In this document: in pieces, positions 1-9,076 of the stretch
How the letters are laid out: the number at the start of each line of letters is the position of its first letter
How positions within the stretch are numbered: position 1 is the first letter of the stretch
Source: Luteibacter sp.
Lineage (GTDB): Bacteria > Pseudomonadota > Gammaproteobacteria > Xanthomonadales > Rhodanobacteraceae
DNA length: 64,000 nt
Assembly (NCBI RefSeq): GCF_009912395.1
Contig: NZ_WNDO01000015.1
Location: 62,001 to 126,000, forward strand
Reading direction: 5' to 3'
The notes under the pieces: model-generated
Database searches by the model: none
Seen by the model: only the letters and a program-made list of their open reading frames with translations
What the model was told of the DNA's origin: nothing
Position numbers and translations under genes: made by a program

Positions 1-20
1 TGGCGCTAGGATATCATTCA

Positions 21-83
21 CTAACGCAAAGTATTTGCGTTAGTTTGGAATCGGAGTACGCTAAAGCACATTCTTAGCTTTAG
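21..83. promoter_or_regulatory. Two tandem 23-bp dyad operators before the MFS gene
   Basis: There are two inverted repeats of equal size. The first (21-43) has perfect 10-bp arms CTAACGCAAA/TTTGCGTTAG around GTA. The second (61-83) has 7-bp arms CTAAAGC/GCTTTAG and resembles the first along its whole length. Their starts are 40 bp apart, about four helical turns, so two dimers could bind the same face. A possible promoter, TTGCGT (35-40), 16-bp spacer, TACGCT (57-62), sits inside the dyads, so binding would block it. This suggests a TetR- or MarR-type repressor of the exporter at 96, perhaps encoded just left of the window. Confidence 0.6.
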
Positions 84-95
84 TGGCTTTTTGTC

Positions 96-1307
96 ATGAC
101 CTCCGCCCCCTCCGCGGCTTCGACGCGACGTTCGCTCGCGATCCATTCCGGCGTCCTGATGGTCTTTATGGGGGCGTCCGCGGCGCCCACCCCTTTGTAT
201 CGCCTGTATCAGGCGGCCTGGCATTTCACCCCCACGTTGCTGACGGCGATTTTCGCCACGTATGCGTTCGCCTTGCTGGCGGCGCTGTTGTTCGCTGGCC
301 GGTTATCCGATCACCTGGGTCGTCGGCCGGTGATTACGCTGGCCATCCTGCTCAATCTCGTCGCGATGCTCGCCTTCCTTGAGGCCGACGGCCCGGGTTG
401 GCTCGTGGCGGCGCGTCTGCTGCAAGGCCTTGCGACGGGGCTCGCCACGGCGGCGATCGGCGCGGCGCTGCTCGATGTCGATCGCGTCCACGGCGCGACG
501 GTCAACAGCATTGCGCCGTTGGTCGGGCTTGCGCTCGGTGCGCTCGGCAGTACGTCGCTGGTGGTGCTCGCGCCGGCACCGCTCCAGGGTGTTTTCGTGG
601 TGCTGAGTGTTCTTTTGCTGATGGGGCTGGCGTTTGTCTGGACGACGCCTGAAACCTCGGGTGGCCGACCCGGTGCCGTCGCTAGCCTGAGGCCGAGTAT
701 CGCCGTACCCGTGCATGCCCGAGGTGCGTTGCTTGCCGTGACGCCGCTCAACATCGCGGTCTGGATGCTGGGCGGATTCTATTTTTCGCTGATGCCCTCG
801 CTGGTCGCGCAGACCACGCACTCGACGTCACCGTGGCTCGGTGGCCTTACGGTGGCGGCGCTCACCTTTACCGGTGCGCTCGCCGTGCTCGCCGCGATGC
901 GGGTGAGTGCCTATCGTGTGTTGCTCAGTGGCGCGGGGCTGCTCGTGACAGGTCTTGCCCTCATCCTGATCGGTGCGCGATATGGTTCGGGCACATGGCT
1001 GATCGTCGGTTCCATCATCGGTGGTGGCGGTTTCGGCGCGTCTTTCCTCGGCTCGGTGCGTGCGGTACTTCCCCTCGCCGACGCCAACGATCGCACGCGG
1101 CTCATGGCCGTGTTCTACATCGAGAGCTACCTCGCCTTCAGCGTGCCGACGATCGCGGTGGGTTGGATCGCACAGCACCATGGCCTGCTGGCGGCCATCG
1201 ATATTTATGCGGCGACCATCCTGGCGCTTGCGCTGGCGGCCGTTGCGTGGATCGTGTCTCGCGCCCACCACGTGCGTGGGCATGCCGTGGCCACGACTGG
1301 GCGGTGA
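96..1307 (+). CDS. MFS drug/metabolite exporter
   Basis: This 403-residue inner-membrane protein of the major facilitator superfamily has about 12 hydrophobic segments. The MFS loop motif is visible after the second segment as GRLSDHLGRRPV (about residues 68-79). The size and the early TPLYRLYQ segment fit the DHA1-like proton antiporters that export small toxic compounds. The ATG at 96 follows the second dyad operator by 12 bases and has no strong Shine-Dalgarno, so the transcript could have a very short leader. The gene stands alone and is probably repressed through the tandem operators at 21-83. The substrate cannot be read from the sequence. Confidence 0.85.
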   Translation: MTSAPSAASTRRSLAIHSGVLMVFMGASAAPTPLYRLYQAAWHFTPTLLTAIFATYAFALLAALLFAGRLSDHLGRRPVITLAILLNLVAMLAFLEADGPGWLVAARLLQGLATGLATAAIGAALLDVDRVHGATVNSIAPLVGLALGALGSTSLVVLAPAPLQGVFVVLSVLLLMGLAFVWTTPETSGGRPGAVASLRPSIAVPVHARGALLAVTPLNIAVWMLGGFYFSLMPSLVAQTTHSTSPWLGGLTVAALTFTGALAVLAAMRVSAYRVLLSGAGLLVTGLALILIGARYGSGTWLIVGSIIGGGGFGASFLGSVRAVLPLADANDRTRLMAVFYIESYLAFSVPTIAVGWIAQHHGLLAAIDIYAATILALALAAVAWIVSRAHHVRGHAVATTGR

Positions 1308-1420
1308 CGGCTCTCGTGACGTGACACTGCGGATGGTCGTGACTATATTGGCGCGATACATCGGGGGTGCCATATGGAAGCGAGCAGGATGCGCGGCTGC
1401 ATAGGTCGATCATTATCGTC

Positions 1421-1960
1421 ATGCCGATGACGCACCGGCGTTCCACCGTTTCCCTGGGTAGCCGCGTGCTCAAGGTGGACCACGCCGGAGAGTTTGGTGC
1501 CATCGCCATTTATACCGGGCAGATCACCATGGCCCGATGGCGTGCGAGGCGTCTCGTGCCAGAGCTGGTTGAGTTTCGCGAACACGAGCGTCGTCACCGT
1601 GCGATCTTTGCCACGGAACTCGCGCGGCGTCATGTCCGGCGATGCCGTAGTTATCCGTTATGTGGCGTAGGTGGGTTTTGCCTGGGCATCGTGACGGGGT
1701 TGCTGGGAGAGCGAGCCATCTCCGCCACCACGGTGGCGGTCGAGAGTGTCGTGTTGCGTCACCTCGAAGACCAGGCGACACGGTTACGCGATGTCGATCC
1801 CGAAGCTGTCGAGGCGATTTCGCGGATCGTCGACGAGGAGCGGATGCACCACGATCACGCCGCGGCCCATCTTGCTGCGAGCGATCCCTGGTACCGCACG
1901 CTCCGCCCCATGGTGGCGATCGCCACCGAGGCCGTGATCTGGCTCGGCATGAAGCTTTGA
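1421..1960 (+). CDS. Coq7-family demethoxyubiquinone hydroxylase-like protein
   Basis: Coq7/CLK-1 proteins are di-iron enzymes that hydroxylate demethoxyubiquinol, the penultimate step of ubiquinone synthesis, at the inner face of the membrane. The signature RVLKVDHAGEFGAIAIYTGQ-like stretch lies near the N-terminus and supplies the first Glu ligand. Two ExxH pairs follow (ERRH in FREHERRHRAIF and ERMH in DEERMHHDH), with a hydrophobic region between them, as in the family. The protein is about 179 residues from ATG 1421. A GTG at 1367 would add 18 residues without family likeness, and no start has a clear ribosome site. It could instead be a family member with another quinone-related substrate. 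Confidence 0.8.
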   Translation: MPMTHRRSTVSLGSRVLKVDHAGEFGAIAIYTGQITMARWRARRLVPELVEFREHERRHRAIFATELARRHVRRCRSYPLCGVGGFCLGIVTGLLGERAISATTVAVESVVLRHLEDQATRLRDVDPEAVEAISRIVDEERMHHDHAAAHLAASDPWYRTLRPMVAIATEAVIWLGMKL

Positions 1961-2120
1961 CGTCCCCCCTGGGAGCGGCCGCGACAGTCATGCCCTTGTT
2001 CCTGCCGCAGGTTCCTTGGTTTGCGATTTCGAACGAGCCTGCCGGATAGTCGAGGTTTCGCAGGAGCCTGGCGCGCTAGAGTAAGGTCACGTGGCATTCG
2101 CCGGCTTCCGTGGAGGACAC

Positions 2121-3875
2121 GTGAACGAGACCGATCGACTCGCGGCGCTGCGCGCCTTGCGCGTGATGGATTCGCCCCAGGAAGAGGCGTTCGACGCCAT
2201 CGCGTCGGCCGCCGCCGCGCTGGCGGATACGCCCATATCCCTGCTGACCCTGCTGGATGAGTCGCGACAGTGGTTCAAGGCGAACGTCGGTCTGACGGGC
2301 GTGACGGAGACGCCCCGGGCCTATGCCTTCTGCGAGTCCGTCGTGTCGACGGGAACGCCACTGGAAGTGATCGACGCGCTGGCCGATCGACGATACGCGG
2401 ACAACCCGCTCGTCCAGGGTGCGCCGCATATTCGCTCTTATGCGGGGTTTCCCGTGGTCAGCTCCGAAGGAGCGACGCTGGGCGCGTTGTGCGTCATTGA
2501 TCGCACTCCGCACGAGCTCGCGGACGACCAGCGTGCGGCACTGGCTCACCTGGCACGAGCGGCGTCGCTGATGCTCCAGCAACGGCTGGCCATGCTCCAG
2601 GCGCAGGACACGCATCGTTCCGATGCGGTGGAGGCGCGTCGACTGGCGGATGTGGCGACGCGCCTGGGCGAGGAATTGCGCGAAAGCCAGATCTTCCTGC
2701 AACGCACGGGCCGTATCGCGGGCGTGGGCGGCTGGGAGTTCGACCTGCGGACGCAGCGTATCCGCTGGTCGGACCAGGTAAGGCAGATCCATGGCGTGCC
2801 AGAAGATTACGAGCCGACGCTGGACGAAGCCCTGACTTTCTATGAGCCCGAGGCGCGTACGCTGATCCTCGGCGCAGTAGATCGCGCCATCAACGAAGGC
2901 CTGCCCTACGACCTTGAAGTACCTTTCCGAAGCGCTACTGGCAAGCGGCTCTGGGTACGTACGGTGGGTGAATTGGAGAAAGAGGGCGGTGTGTCGGCGC
3001 GGCTTGCCGGTGCTTTCCAGGATGTCAGCGAGCGGCATCGCGCGATCGAGGCGCTGGAAGCTAGCGAACGACGCTTCCGCCAATTGTTCCAGTATTCGCT
3101 GGGCCTGATCTGCACGCACGATCTGGACGGCATCATCCTCGCGGTGAATCCCGCCGCGGCGACCTCGCTGGGCTTCGAGCTGTCGGCGATGCTCGGGCGA
3201 AGCCTCGGCGATTTCATGTCGCCCAGGCGCAGGCCGGAGCTTGCCGGCTACCTGCGGCGTGTCCAGGACGAACGCATCGCGCTGGGCGTCCTCGAGTTGC
3301 AGGGATCCGATGGACAGCTGCGCTACTGGCGCTACCAGAACATCCTGAGTGAAGACGCAGATGGCCCCTATGTGCTGGGGCATGCCCAGGACGTGACGGA
3401 GCAGCACCGCTATCAAAGCATGCTGCTGGACTGGTCGACGCGCGATCCCCTTACGCATGCACATAATCGGCGATACCTGACGACACTGGAGCGGCAGGTG
3501 GCGTCAGGCTGCGGATGGGGGTGCGTCGTGGTGGATCTCGATCACTTCAAGCAGGTCAACGACACGCTCGGCCACCAGCGAGGCGACGAGATACTCGTCA
3601 TGGTGACTCGCTACCTGGAGCGATGCTGCCACGCGGATGATGTCGTGGTTCGCATGGGAGGTGACGAGTTCCTCGTGGTGATCCAGGAGCCTACGCGCGT
3701 CGCTTCGGTGGCGTCGTCGATCGAGTCGGGGCAGGGCGATGCGGGCATCGGACTGAGTGTCGGCACGGCGATCGCCCATCCTGGCGAGCTCGTCGATGCG
3801 GTCATTGCCCGCGCCGACGAGGCGCTGTACGCGGGTCGATCGATTCGGCGGCAACCGCGCCATCGCGACGCATAA
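2121..3875 (+). CDS. Diguanylate cyclase with GAF, PAS, PAS and GGDEF domains
   Basis: This is a predicted cytoplasmic c-di-GMP synthase. A GAF domain (about residues 10-160) begins DRLAALRALRVMDSPQEEAFD, the form common in such sensors. A PAS/PAC unit (about 190-310) and a second PAS unit (about 320-440) follow, then a compact GGDEF domain. GGDEF is intact at 513-517, preceded by DPLTHAHNRRYL and DLDHFKQVND. The inhibitory RxxD site expected five residues before GGDEF reads HADD, so product feedback may be weak. GTG 2121 is preferred over GTG 2091 because GGAGG (2112-2116) lies just upstream. No membrane segment is seen, so the input signal would be intracellular. Confidence 0.88.
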   Translation: MNETDRLAALRALRVMDSPQEEAFDAIASAAAALADTPISLLTLLDESRQWFKANVGLTGVTETPRAYAFCESVVSTGTPLEVIDALADRRYADNPLVQGAPHIRSYAGFPVVSSEGATLGALCVIDRTPHELADDQRAALAHLARAASLMLQQRLAMLQAQDTHRSDAVEARRLADVATRLGEELRESQIFLQRTGRIAGVGGWEFDLRTQRIRWSDQVRQIHGVPEDYEPTLDEALTFYEPEARTLILGAVDRAINEGLPYDLEVPFRSATGKRLWVRTVGELEKEGGVSARLAGAFQDVSERHRAIEALEASERRFRQLFQYSLGLICTHDLDGIILAVNPAAATSLGFELSAMLGRSLGDFMSPRRRPELAGYLRRVQDERIALGVLELQGSDGQLRYWRYQNILSEDADGPYVLGHAQDVTEQHRYQSMLLDWSTRDPLTHAHNRRYLTTLERQVASGCGWGCVVVDLDHFKQVNDTLGHQRGDEILVMVTRYLERCCHADDVVVRMGGDEFLVVIQEPTRVASVASSIESGQGDAGIGLSVGTAIAHPGELVDAVIARADEALYAGRSIRRQPRHRDA

Positions 3876-4157
3876 ACGGCATTCGCAACATCATGCGAAG
3901 CGTGATCGTTGTCGCGTATTTGGCAATTCGAATGATGATTTGAATGTAAATATCGCTTTGGACGTCTAAACGCCCATTTGGCGGTAGGGGGTGTGTGGCG
4001 GGTACGCGTTGTGGGTAATGGATGGATTGCCATGCCCTTGCGCACTCCGTCTGGCGGTGACGGCTCGTCCCATGGGCGAGCTTCGCCGGACTCCCTCGGC
4101 ATTCGCATCCCGCGAATGCCGCCAACACATGGCGTTCCAGTACCTGGAAGGATCTAT
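3876..4157. other. Intergenic region before the S53 protease
   Basis: This stretch separates the GGDEF gene from the protease. Its first 100 bases are unusually AT-rich for this genome (around 3900-3970), which fits a promoter, but no confident -35/-10 pair was found. The protease reading frame stays open back to 3978, but that extension looks like noncoding sequence (GVWRVRVVGN) and lacks a signal peptide. Confidence 0.4.
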
Positions 4158-6098
4158 ATGACGTCGCGAATCGCTCTTTTCCGCACGACCCACCTGCGCC
4201 AGACCGCTCTGGCGCTTGCGCTCGGTGCCACGGCCTTTGCCGCCCATGCCGCCACGGACGATATCTGGCTCACCACCCGCACGCAGGCCGCAGTGAGCAG
4301 CACGGCTCCGGCCGTGGCAAGCACCGCCGCAGCGATCAGTCGTACGGCGCCTTCGGCCGGTTCGTGGAGCCTGCGCCTGCAAGGGCGCCCCGTTGTCCTC
4401 GACGCCAGCAAGGTGCGTCCGCTCGAAGCGGACAAGCCGCTGCATGTCGCCCTGAGCCTCAACCTCCGTAACGAGGTAGCGTTGAAGGACTTCCTCGCCG
4501 AGGTGAACCGCCCGGGTAGCCCGGAATATCACAAGTATCTGACGCCCGCCGAGTTCAAGGCACGCTTCTCGCCGACAGATGCGCAGGCCCAGGTGGTGGC
4601 CGAGCACCTGCGGAAGTACGGCTTCACCAACGTCGTCGTCGCCGAAAACAACCAGCTCGTATCGGCGGACGGTACGGCGGGTGCGGCCAGCGCCGCCTTC
4701 CATACGCACTTGCAGCACCTGGACGTGAACGGTGAAGCGCATTTCGCCAATGACGAGCCGGCCCGCGTGCCGCAGTCGCTCGCCAACGTCGTCGACGCGG
4801 TGCTGGGCCTCCAGGACGTGGCCCAGGCGCATACGCTGCATACGCGTCCGGAACCGATCGTCGACGAGGTCTCCCTGTCGAGGACCGCCTCGACCGCTCG
4901 GGCAGCCGCCCAGGCGACGGTTACCTCGCATGCGACGACGGAGTTCCCGGCCATCTACAACGTCGGCAACGTGGGCGCCGCGACGAATACCACCGTGGCC
5001 ATCATCGGCTGGGGTTCGCAGGCGCAGCCTATCGCCGACCTGAAGACCTTCACCACCCAGAGCGGCCTGCCCACCACCAACACCCGCGAAGTGCACAGCG
5101 ATCGTGGCACGTATAAGGATATCCCCGGCGACAACGTCGAGTGGAACCTGGACAGCCAGACCATCGTGGGTACCAGCGGCGGCGTGAAGCAGCTGATCTT
5201 CTATGCGGGCTCCACGGCAAGCCTGTCCAACATCACGGCTGCGTACAACCGCGCGGTCACCGACAACCTCGCCAAGGTGATCAACGTGTCGCTCGGCGTG
5301 GACGAAAAAGCGGCCCACCAGTCGGGTTCGCAGGCGGCCGATGACCGCATCTTCGCGCAGGCGGCGGCCCAGGGGCAGGTGTTCTCGGTCGCCAGCGGTG
5401 ACGCGGGTGCGTACCAGTGGTCGCGCGATCCGCAGGAAGGCTCACCGGGCTACGTCGCGGACGCCGATGGCAACGTTCAGATCGACCTATCGCAGAACTC
5501 GGTGTCCGAGCCGTCCACCTCGCCCAATGTCGTGGCCGTCGGCGGTACGCGACTGACCACCAGCGGCAGCGCATGGGCCGGCGAAGTCACCTGGAACTCG
5601 GGCCTGTCTGCCGTGGACCCCGCCCATGGCGACAACAACCTGCGCCTGTGGGCCACGGGTGGTGGCGTGAGCGTCTACGAGGATGCGCCGTCCTGGCAGA
5701 GCGACGCCCTGGGCGGATCGGTAACGCAGCGCCAGGTGCCGGACATCGCCTTCGACGCCGACAACGCCAGTGGTGCGCAGATCGTCCTGGGTGGCAGCAC
5801 GTCGCGCGCCGCCAATGGCGCCACCCGTGTCCGCGTGGGCGGGACGAGCCTTGCGTCGCCGATCTTCGTCGGTATCTGGGCGCGCCTGGCCTCGGCACGG
5901 GCGAACGGCCTGGGCCTTCCCACGAGCAATTTCTACCAGCACTTCAGCACCGACCCGTCGCCGCTGCACGACGTCACGAGCGGCAACAACGGGTACAACG
6001 GCTTCGGCTTCCAGGCCGGTGCCGGCTTCGACAACGTCACCGGTTGGGGCAGCCTGGACATCGCCAAGCTCAATGACTACGTGAACAGTAACTGGTAA
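4158..6098 (+). CDS. Secreted S53 serine-carboxyl protease (sedolisin/pseudomonapepsin type)
   Basis: This is an acid protease made as a secreted precursor. The N-terminus (MTSRIALFRTTHLRQTALAL, then ALGATAFAAHA) is a signal peptide. A pro-kumamolisin activation domain follows (about 60-210, including HKYLTPAEFKARFSPT). The sedolisin catalytic residues are all visible: Glu328 and Asp332 in EWNLD, the oxyanion Asp415 in SVASGDAGAY, and nucleophile Ser564 in GGTSLASP. The C-terminal calcium-site region (DVTSGNNGYNGF, AGAGFDNVTGWGSL) is present. ATG 4158 is chosen because GGAAGGA (4146-4152) sits five bases upstream and the signal peptide starts there. Mature chain and prodomain are normal in size at 646 residues. 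A strong terminator follows. Confidence 0.92.
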   Translation: MTSRIALFRTTHLRQTALALALGATAFAAHAATDDIWLTTRTQAAVSSTAPAVASTAAAISRTAPSAGSWSLRLQGRPVVLDASKVRPLEADKPLHVALSLNLRNEVALKDFLAEVNRPGSPEYHKYLTPAEFKARFSPTDAQAQVVAEHLRKYGFTNVVVAENNQLVSADGTAGAASAAFHTHLQHLDVNGEAHFANDEPARVPQSLANVVDAVLGLQDVAQAHTLHTRPEPIVDEVSLSRTASTARAAAQATVTSHATTEFPAIYNVGNVGAATNTTVAIIGWGSQAQPIADLKTFTTQSGLPTTNTREVHSDRGTYKDIPGDNVEWNLDSQTIVGTSGGVKQLIFYAGSTASLSNITAAYNRAVTDNLAKVINVSLGVDEKAAHQSGSQAADDRIFAQAAAQGQVFSVASGDAGAYQWSRDPQEGSPGYVADADGNVQIDLSQNSVSEPSTSPNVVAVGGTRLTTSGSAWAGEVTWNSGLSAVDPAHGDNNLRLWATGGGVSVYEDAPSWQSDALGGSVTQRQVPDIAFDADNASGAQIVLGGSTSRAANGATRVRVGGTSLASPIFVGIWARLASARANGLGLPTSNFYQHFSTDPSPLHDVTSGNNGYNGFGFQAGAGFDNVTGWGSLDIAKLNDYVNSNW

Positions 6099-6110
6099 TC
6101 CGCGATCGAC

Positions 6111-6144
6111 GGGCTTCCCATCGGCGCTTGCCGATGGGAAGCCC
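6111..6144 (+). terminator. Strong hairpin terminator after the S53 protease
   Basis: A perfect 15-bp stem (6111-6125 with 6130-6144) closes a GCTT loop 12 bases after the protease stop. It is followed by a T-rich but interrupted tail (TTGGATTGGTTCCTT). It fits rho-independent termination and separates the protease from the downstream DsbA-like gene. Confidence 0.8.
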
Positions 6145-6245
6145 TTGGATTGGTTCCTTGTCGGCACCACATAGCGAAGCTGACGGCGGTTGCGGCCAGG
6201 TGGTTGGCCCGCACGCCATGGAAACGCTGACAGAGGTGCCGCCCC

Positions 6246-6893
6246 ATGACCCGCAAGCTCAAGATCGATTTCGTTTCCGACATCGCCTGTCCCTGGTGCG
6301 CCATCGGCCTGGGCGGTCTCGAAACGGCGCTGGAACGCCTGGATGGCGTAGTCGAGCCGCAGCTCGCCTTCCATCCGTTCGAGCTGAACCCGGACATGAA
6401 GGCCGGCGGCGAAAACACGCTGGAGCATATCGTCCGCAAGTACGGCATCTCCGCCGACGAGGCGCGGACGAATCGAGAGCGCATCAAGGAGCGCGCCGCG
6501 TCAGTGGGTTTCAGTATGAATACGTCCGATGCCAGTCGCATCTACAACACCTTCGATGCCCATCGCCTGCTGGCCTGGGCGAAGGGTGAGGGACGGCAAC
6601 ATGAACTCAAGCGCGAACTGTTCATCGTGAACTTCACCGACCAGGCCGACCCGGGCGATCGCGAACGTCTCGTCGCCGCCGCGGAAAAGGCCGGCCTCGA
6701 TCCGCAGGCCGCACGCGCCGTGCTCGAATCCGACCGCTATGCCGATGATGTCCGCAAAGAAGAAATCCATTGGCGGAACATGGGCATCAACAGCGTGCCC
6801 GCAGTGATCGTCAACGATCGCTACCTGATCTCCGGCGGCCAGCCGCCCGAGGAGTTCGAGCGGCAGTTGCGGCACATTGCCCAGGAAGCCTGA
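6246..6893 (+). CDS. FrnE-like DsbA-family thiol oxidoreductase
   Basis: This 215-residue thioredoxin-fold protein belongs to the DsbA/2-hydroxychromene-2-carboxylate isomerase group. It has the redox motif CPWC (Cys15, Cys18) in FVSDIACPWCAIGLGGLETAL, a helical insertion with DAHRLLAWAKGEGRQ, and the cis-proline region INSVPAVIVNDRYLISGGQPPE near the C-terminus. This matches FrnE-type cytosolic dithiol oxidoreductases, reported in some bacteria to help during oxidative stress. No signal peptide is present, so it probably acts in the cytoplasm. GAGGTG lies about six bases before the ATG. It ends two bases before the convergent TMEM175-type gene. Its partner is not shown by context. Confidence 0.85.
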   Translation: MTRKLKIDFVSDIACPWCAIGLGGLETALERLDGVVEPQLAFHPFELNPDMKAGGENTLEHIVRKYGISADEARTNRERIKERAASVGFSMNTSDASRIYNTFDAHRLLAWAKGEGRQHELKRELFIVNFTDQADPGDRERLVAAAEKAGLDPQAARAVLESDRYADDVRKEEIHWRNMGINSVPAVIVNDRYLISGGQPPEEFERQLRHIAQEA

Positions 6894-6895
6894 GG

Positions 6896-7540
6896 TCAGG
6901 TCGCGTCGGCGTCCGTTGTCGGCGTGGTGTGCGGGCGGCGGACACCGCCCCTCGCGAACCACAGGACCACGAGCGGCATGAGGGCAAGGGGCAGGTTGCT
7001 CGGGCCGGGCGCCCAGATGGCAAGCACGAATGACAGTGCGGCCATGCAGGGTAGGGCAAGGCTGCGTCGGCGCATCGCGATGACATCGCCTTCCTCGATG
7101 CCTTCGCGAAGATACTCCGTGCGTAGCGCACTGTGGAACAGTCGGTACTGAAGCAGGCCGGCGACGACGAGGTTCAGCGCGTAGAACATCTCCGGTATGC
7201 GCTCGTTCGAATGCGTACTCATCAGCGCCGTCGAAAACGGGGTGAACGCCACGGCCATCAGGAGCACCAGGTTGCGCCATACCAGCGAGGGATGGAATCC
7301 CCGTAGCATGGCGAATACGCGATGGTGGGCAGCCCACAGTGCGCCCACCACAATGAAGCTGAGTACGAAGCCGAAGAAGTGTGGCAGTAGCTCGGCAAGG
7401 GCATGCAACCACGCCGCGTCGCCGGTGCCTTCCGGCTGAGGTACGTGGATTTCGATCACCAGCAAGGTGATGGCGATGGCGAACACGGCGTCCGAGAAGA
7501 ACGTCAGGCGTTCCAGCTGCTGTTCCTGCGCGTGAGACAT
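6896..7540 (-). CDS. TMEM175-type (DUF1211) potassium channel family protein
   Basis: This 214-residue integral membrane protein carries the TMEM175 pore-helix signature FSDAVFAIAITLLVIEI at its N-terminus (about residues 15-31), followed by about five more hydrophobic segments. Bacterial members with six membrane segments form tetrameric potassium-selective channels. The second signature, WAAHHRVFAML, is also present. The gene is transcribed alone or after the porin, whose end lies 87 bases upstream with a hairpin between them. Its physiological role here is unknown. Confidence 0.85.
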   Translation of the reverse strand: MSHAQEQQLERLTFFSDAVFAIAITLLVIEIHVPQPEGTGDAAWLHALAELLPHFFGFVLSFIVVGALWAAHHRVFAMLRGFHPSLVWRNLVLLMAVAFTPFSTALMSTHSNERIPEMFYALNLVVAGLLQYRLFHSALRTEYLREGIEEGDVIAMRRRSLALPCMAALSFVLAIWAPGPSNLPLALMPLVVLWFARGGVRRPHTTPTTDADAT

Positions 7541-7574
7541 GCTCGGCTCCCCAACCGTTGCATTGATCCCGGAT

Positions 7575-7612
7575 GATCGCCCAGGCCGTTGTCGTTAGGC
7601 AACTGGGCGATC
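7575..7612 (-). terminator. Hairpin after the porin gene
   Basis: The inverted repeat GATCGCCCAG (7575-7584) and CTGGGCGATC (7603-7612) has an inner GCC/GGC pairing. It lies 14 bases beyond the porin stop on the minus strand. No U-tract follows, so it may be a weak terminator or a 3'-end stabiliser that separates the phosphonate operon from the TMEM175-type gene. Confidence 0.5.
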
Positions 7613-7626
7613 CGTCAGGTGCTTCG

Positions 7627-8982
7627 CTAGAACTGCAAGCGGATACCTGTCATGACATTCGAGACGGCCGTGACGAGGTAGCCGCTGGCAAGCCCGTCAT
7701 TCACGTACGAGCGCATGATTCCGCCATAAACGTCGACATGACGATTGAACCGGTAATCCAGCACGGCGGAGTAGACGTTCATCGTGCCGCTGCACGTGCC
7801 GGCACTCCGGTCCGAACAGCCATTGCCTGCGTAGCTGTTCTGGTCGTAGTGGTACCACGCCCCCGTGAGCGCCAGATGGTCGGTGAGGTGGGCGGTGGCA
7901 CCCAGCCATGACACCTTCAGCACCTTGGCGTGCGCATAGGCGGCGTTGTTGACGAAGGCGATGTAGTAGCCGCCGAGTCCGGAGAAGTCGGCCTGGATCG
8001 GATGCTCGGGATTACGGTACGTGATGCGTTCGTATCCACCGGACACCTTGAATGCATCGCTGACGGTATAGGCGGCGGTGAACGCATAGGACCGATTGTC
8101 CGACACGGTGGCCGCGAGGGCGTCGTGAGGAACACCCGGCGTGGCGACTTGGGCGGCCGTCAGGGACGACGCAAGGATCGCCGTGTCCTTCCGTGCGTAG
8201 ATCGCGTCGAAGGCGAATCCACCGAACTGGCCACCCGCGTCCAGTTGCACGGCCTTGCCCGGACTAGTGTCGCCATGGCCCGGCTGGTACAGCACACCGG
8301 CATGCAAGTTTTGCCACGTATACAGATACTTCAGCGATGCATCGAGGCGAACGTCCTGCGTGTTGCCGCCGCCGGCCGCGGTGCCGGACGCGCCGAGCAC
8401 CGAGAACGCGTACGAGGCACCGAGCGGGTCGAATGCCGTGACGGCGTCGGTGAGGAAGGTGTTGTGCCGGCCGAGGGTCAACGTACCGTAGACCGGTGAC
8501 AATAGGCCTACGTACGCGGGGCCGTTGAAGAGCTGTCCTGCACGCGATCCGTCGGCACCCGTCGTCTGCTGCGTCTGTGCTACGCCGTTGTTATGGGCCA
8601 GGGCGGCAAGCGCGTCTGACAGTCGCCCGGATTCCGGATTGAAGCCAGATTCCACGTTGAATACCGCCTCGAAACCTTCCCCGATGGGAATGTGGCCCTT
8701 GAGGCCGAGTCGGGATTGGCTCAAGCCATTGGGCGCGACGGATGTGATGGCGCGGTTGCTGTTCTTGGTCACCATGTAGGCCATGCCGGTGTACATGTCC
8801 TGGCTGAGCGGTGCGCCATGGTCCTGGTGGGCGACACCGATATCGACGATGCCGTAGAGGGTGACGCCGTTCCAGGTGAGGTCGTCGTTGTCCTTCGCCT
8901 GGGCCCCGTTCGTCGCGAGGACGCCGAGGGACAGGGCAAGAGCGAGTTTTTTGCGATGCGCGAGAACGTGGTGCCGAACCAT
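7627..8982 (-). CDS. Gram-negative trimeric porin (OmpC/Porin_4 type)
   Basis: This outer-membrane general porin has a signal peptide (MVRHHVLAHRKKLALALSLG, cleavage after NGAQA) and the typical first strand VTLYGIVDIGVAHQDHG. SRLGLKGHIPIGEGFEAVFN and a C-terminal Phe (GIRLQF), needed for outer-membrane assembly, are also present. It is 451 residues from the ATG at 8982. A longer open frame upstream lacks a signal peptide. It is the last gene of the phnX-ADH-MFS set, 94 bases after the MFS stop and on the same strand. It may therefore admit the same phosphonate or its precursor across the outer membrane, but this is inferred from position alone. Similar porins in other bacteria are non-specific. 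Confidence 0.85.
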   Translation of the reverse strand: MVRHHVLAHRKKLALALSLGVLATNGAQAKDNDDLTWNGVTLYGIVDIGVAHQDHGAPLSQDMYTGMAYMVTKNSNRAITSVAPNGLSQSRLGLKGHIPIGEGFEAVFNVESGFNPESGRLSDALAALAHNNGVAQTQQTTGADGSRAGQLFNGPAYVGLLSPVYGTLTLGRHNTFLTDAVTAFDPLGASYAFSVLGASGTAAGGGNTQDVRLDASLKYLYTWQNLHAGVLYQPGHGDTSPGKAVQLDAGGQFGGFAFDAIYARKDTAILASSLTAAQVATPGVPHDALAATVSDNRSYAFTAAYTVSDAFKVSGGYERITYRNPEHPIQADFSGLGGYYIAFVNNAAYAHAKVLKVSWLGATAHLTDHLALTGAWYHYDQNSYAGNGCSDRSAGTCSGTMNVYSAVLDYRFNRHVDVYGGIMRSYVNDGLASGYLVTAVSNVMTGIRLQF

Positions 8983-9076
8983 GAGGAATCCCCCGAGACA
9001 TGGAATGGGTGGTGTTGGGCAAGCCGCCCCCGTGGCGCGGCCGCAGGCACGCGCCATCGGAGCGAATGGGCGGGTG

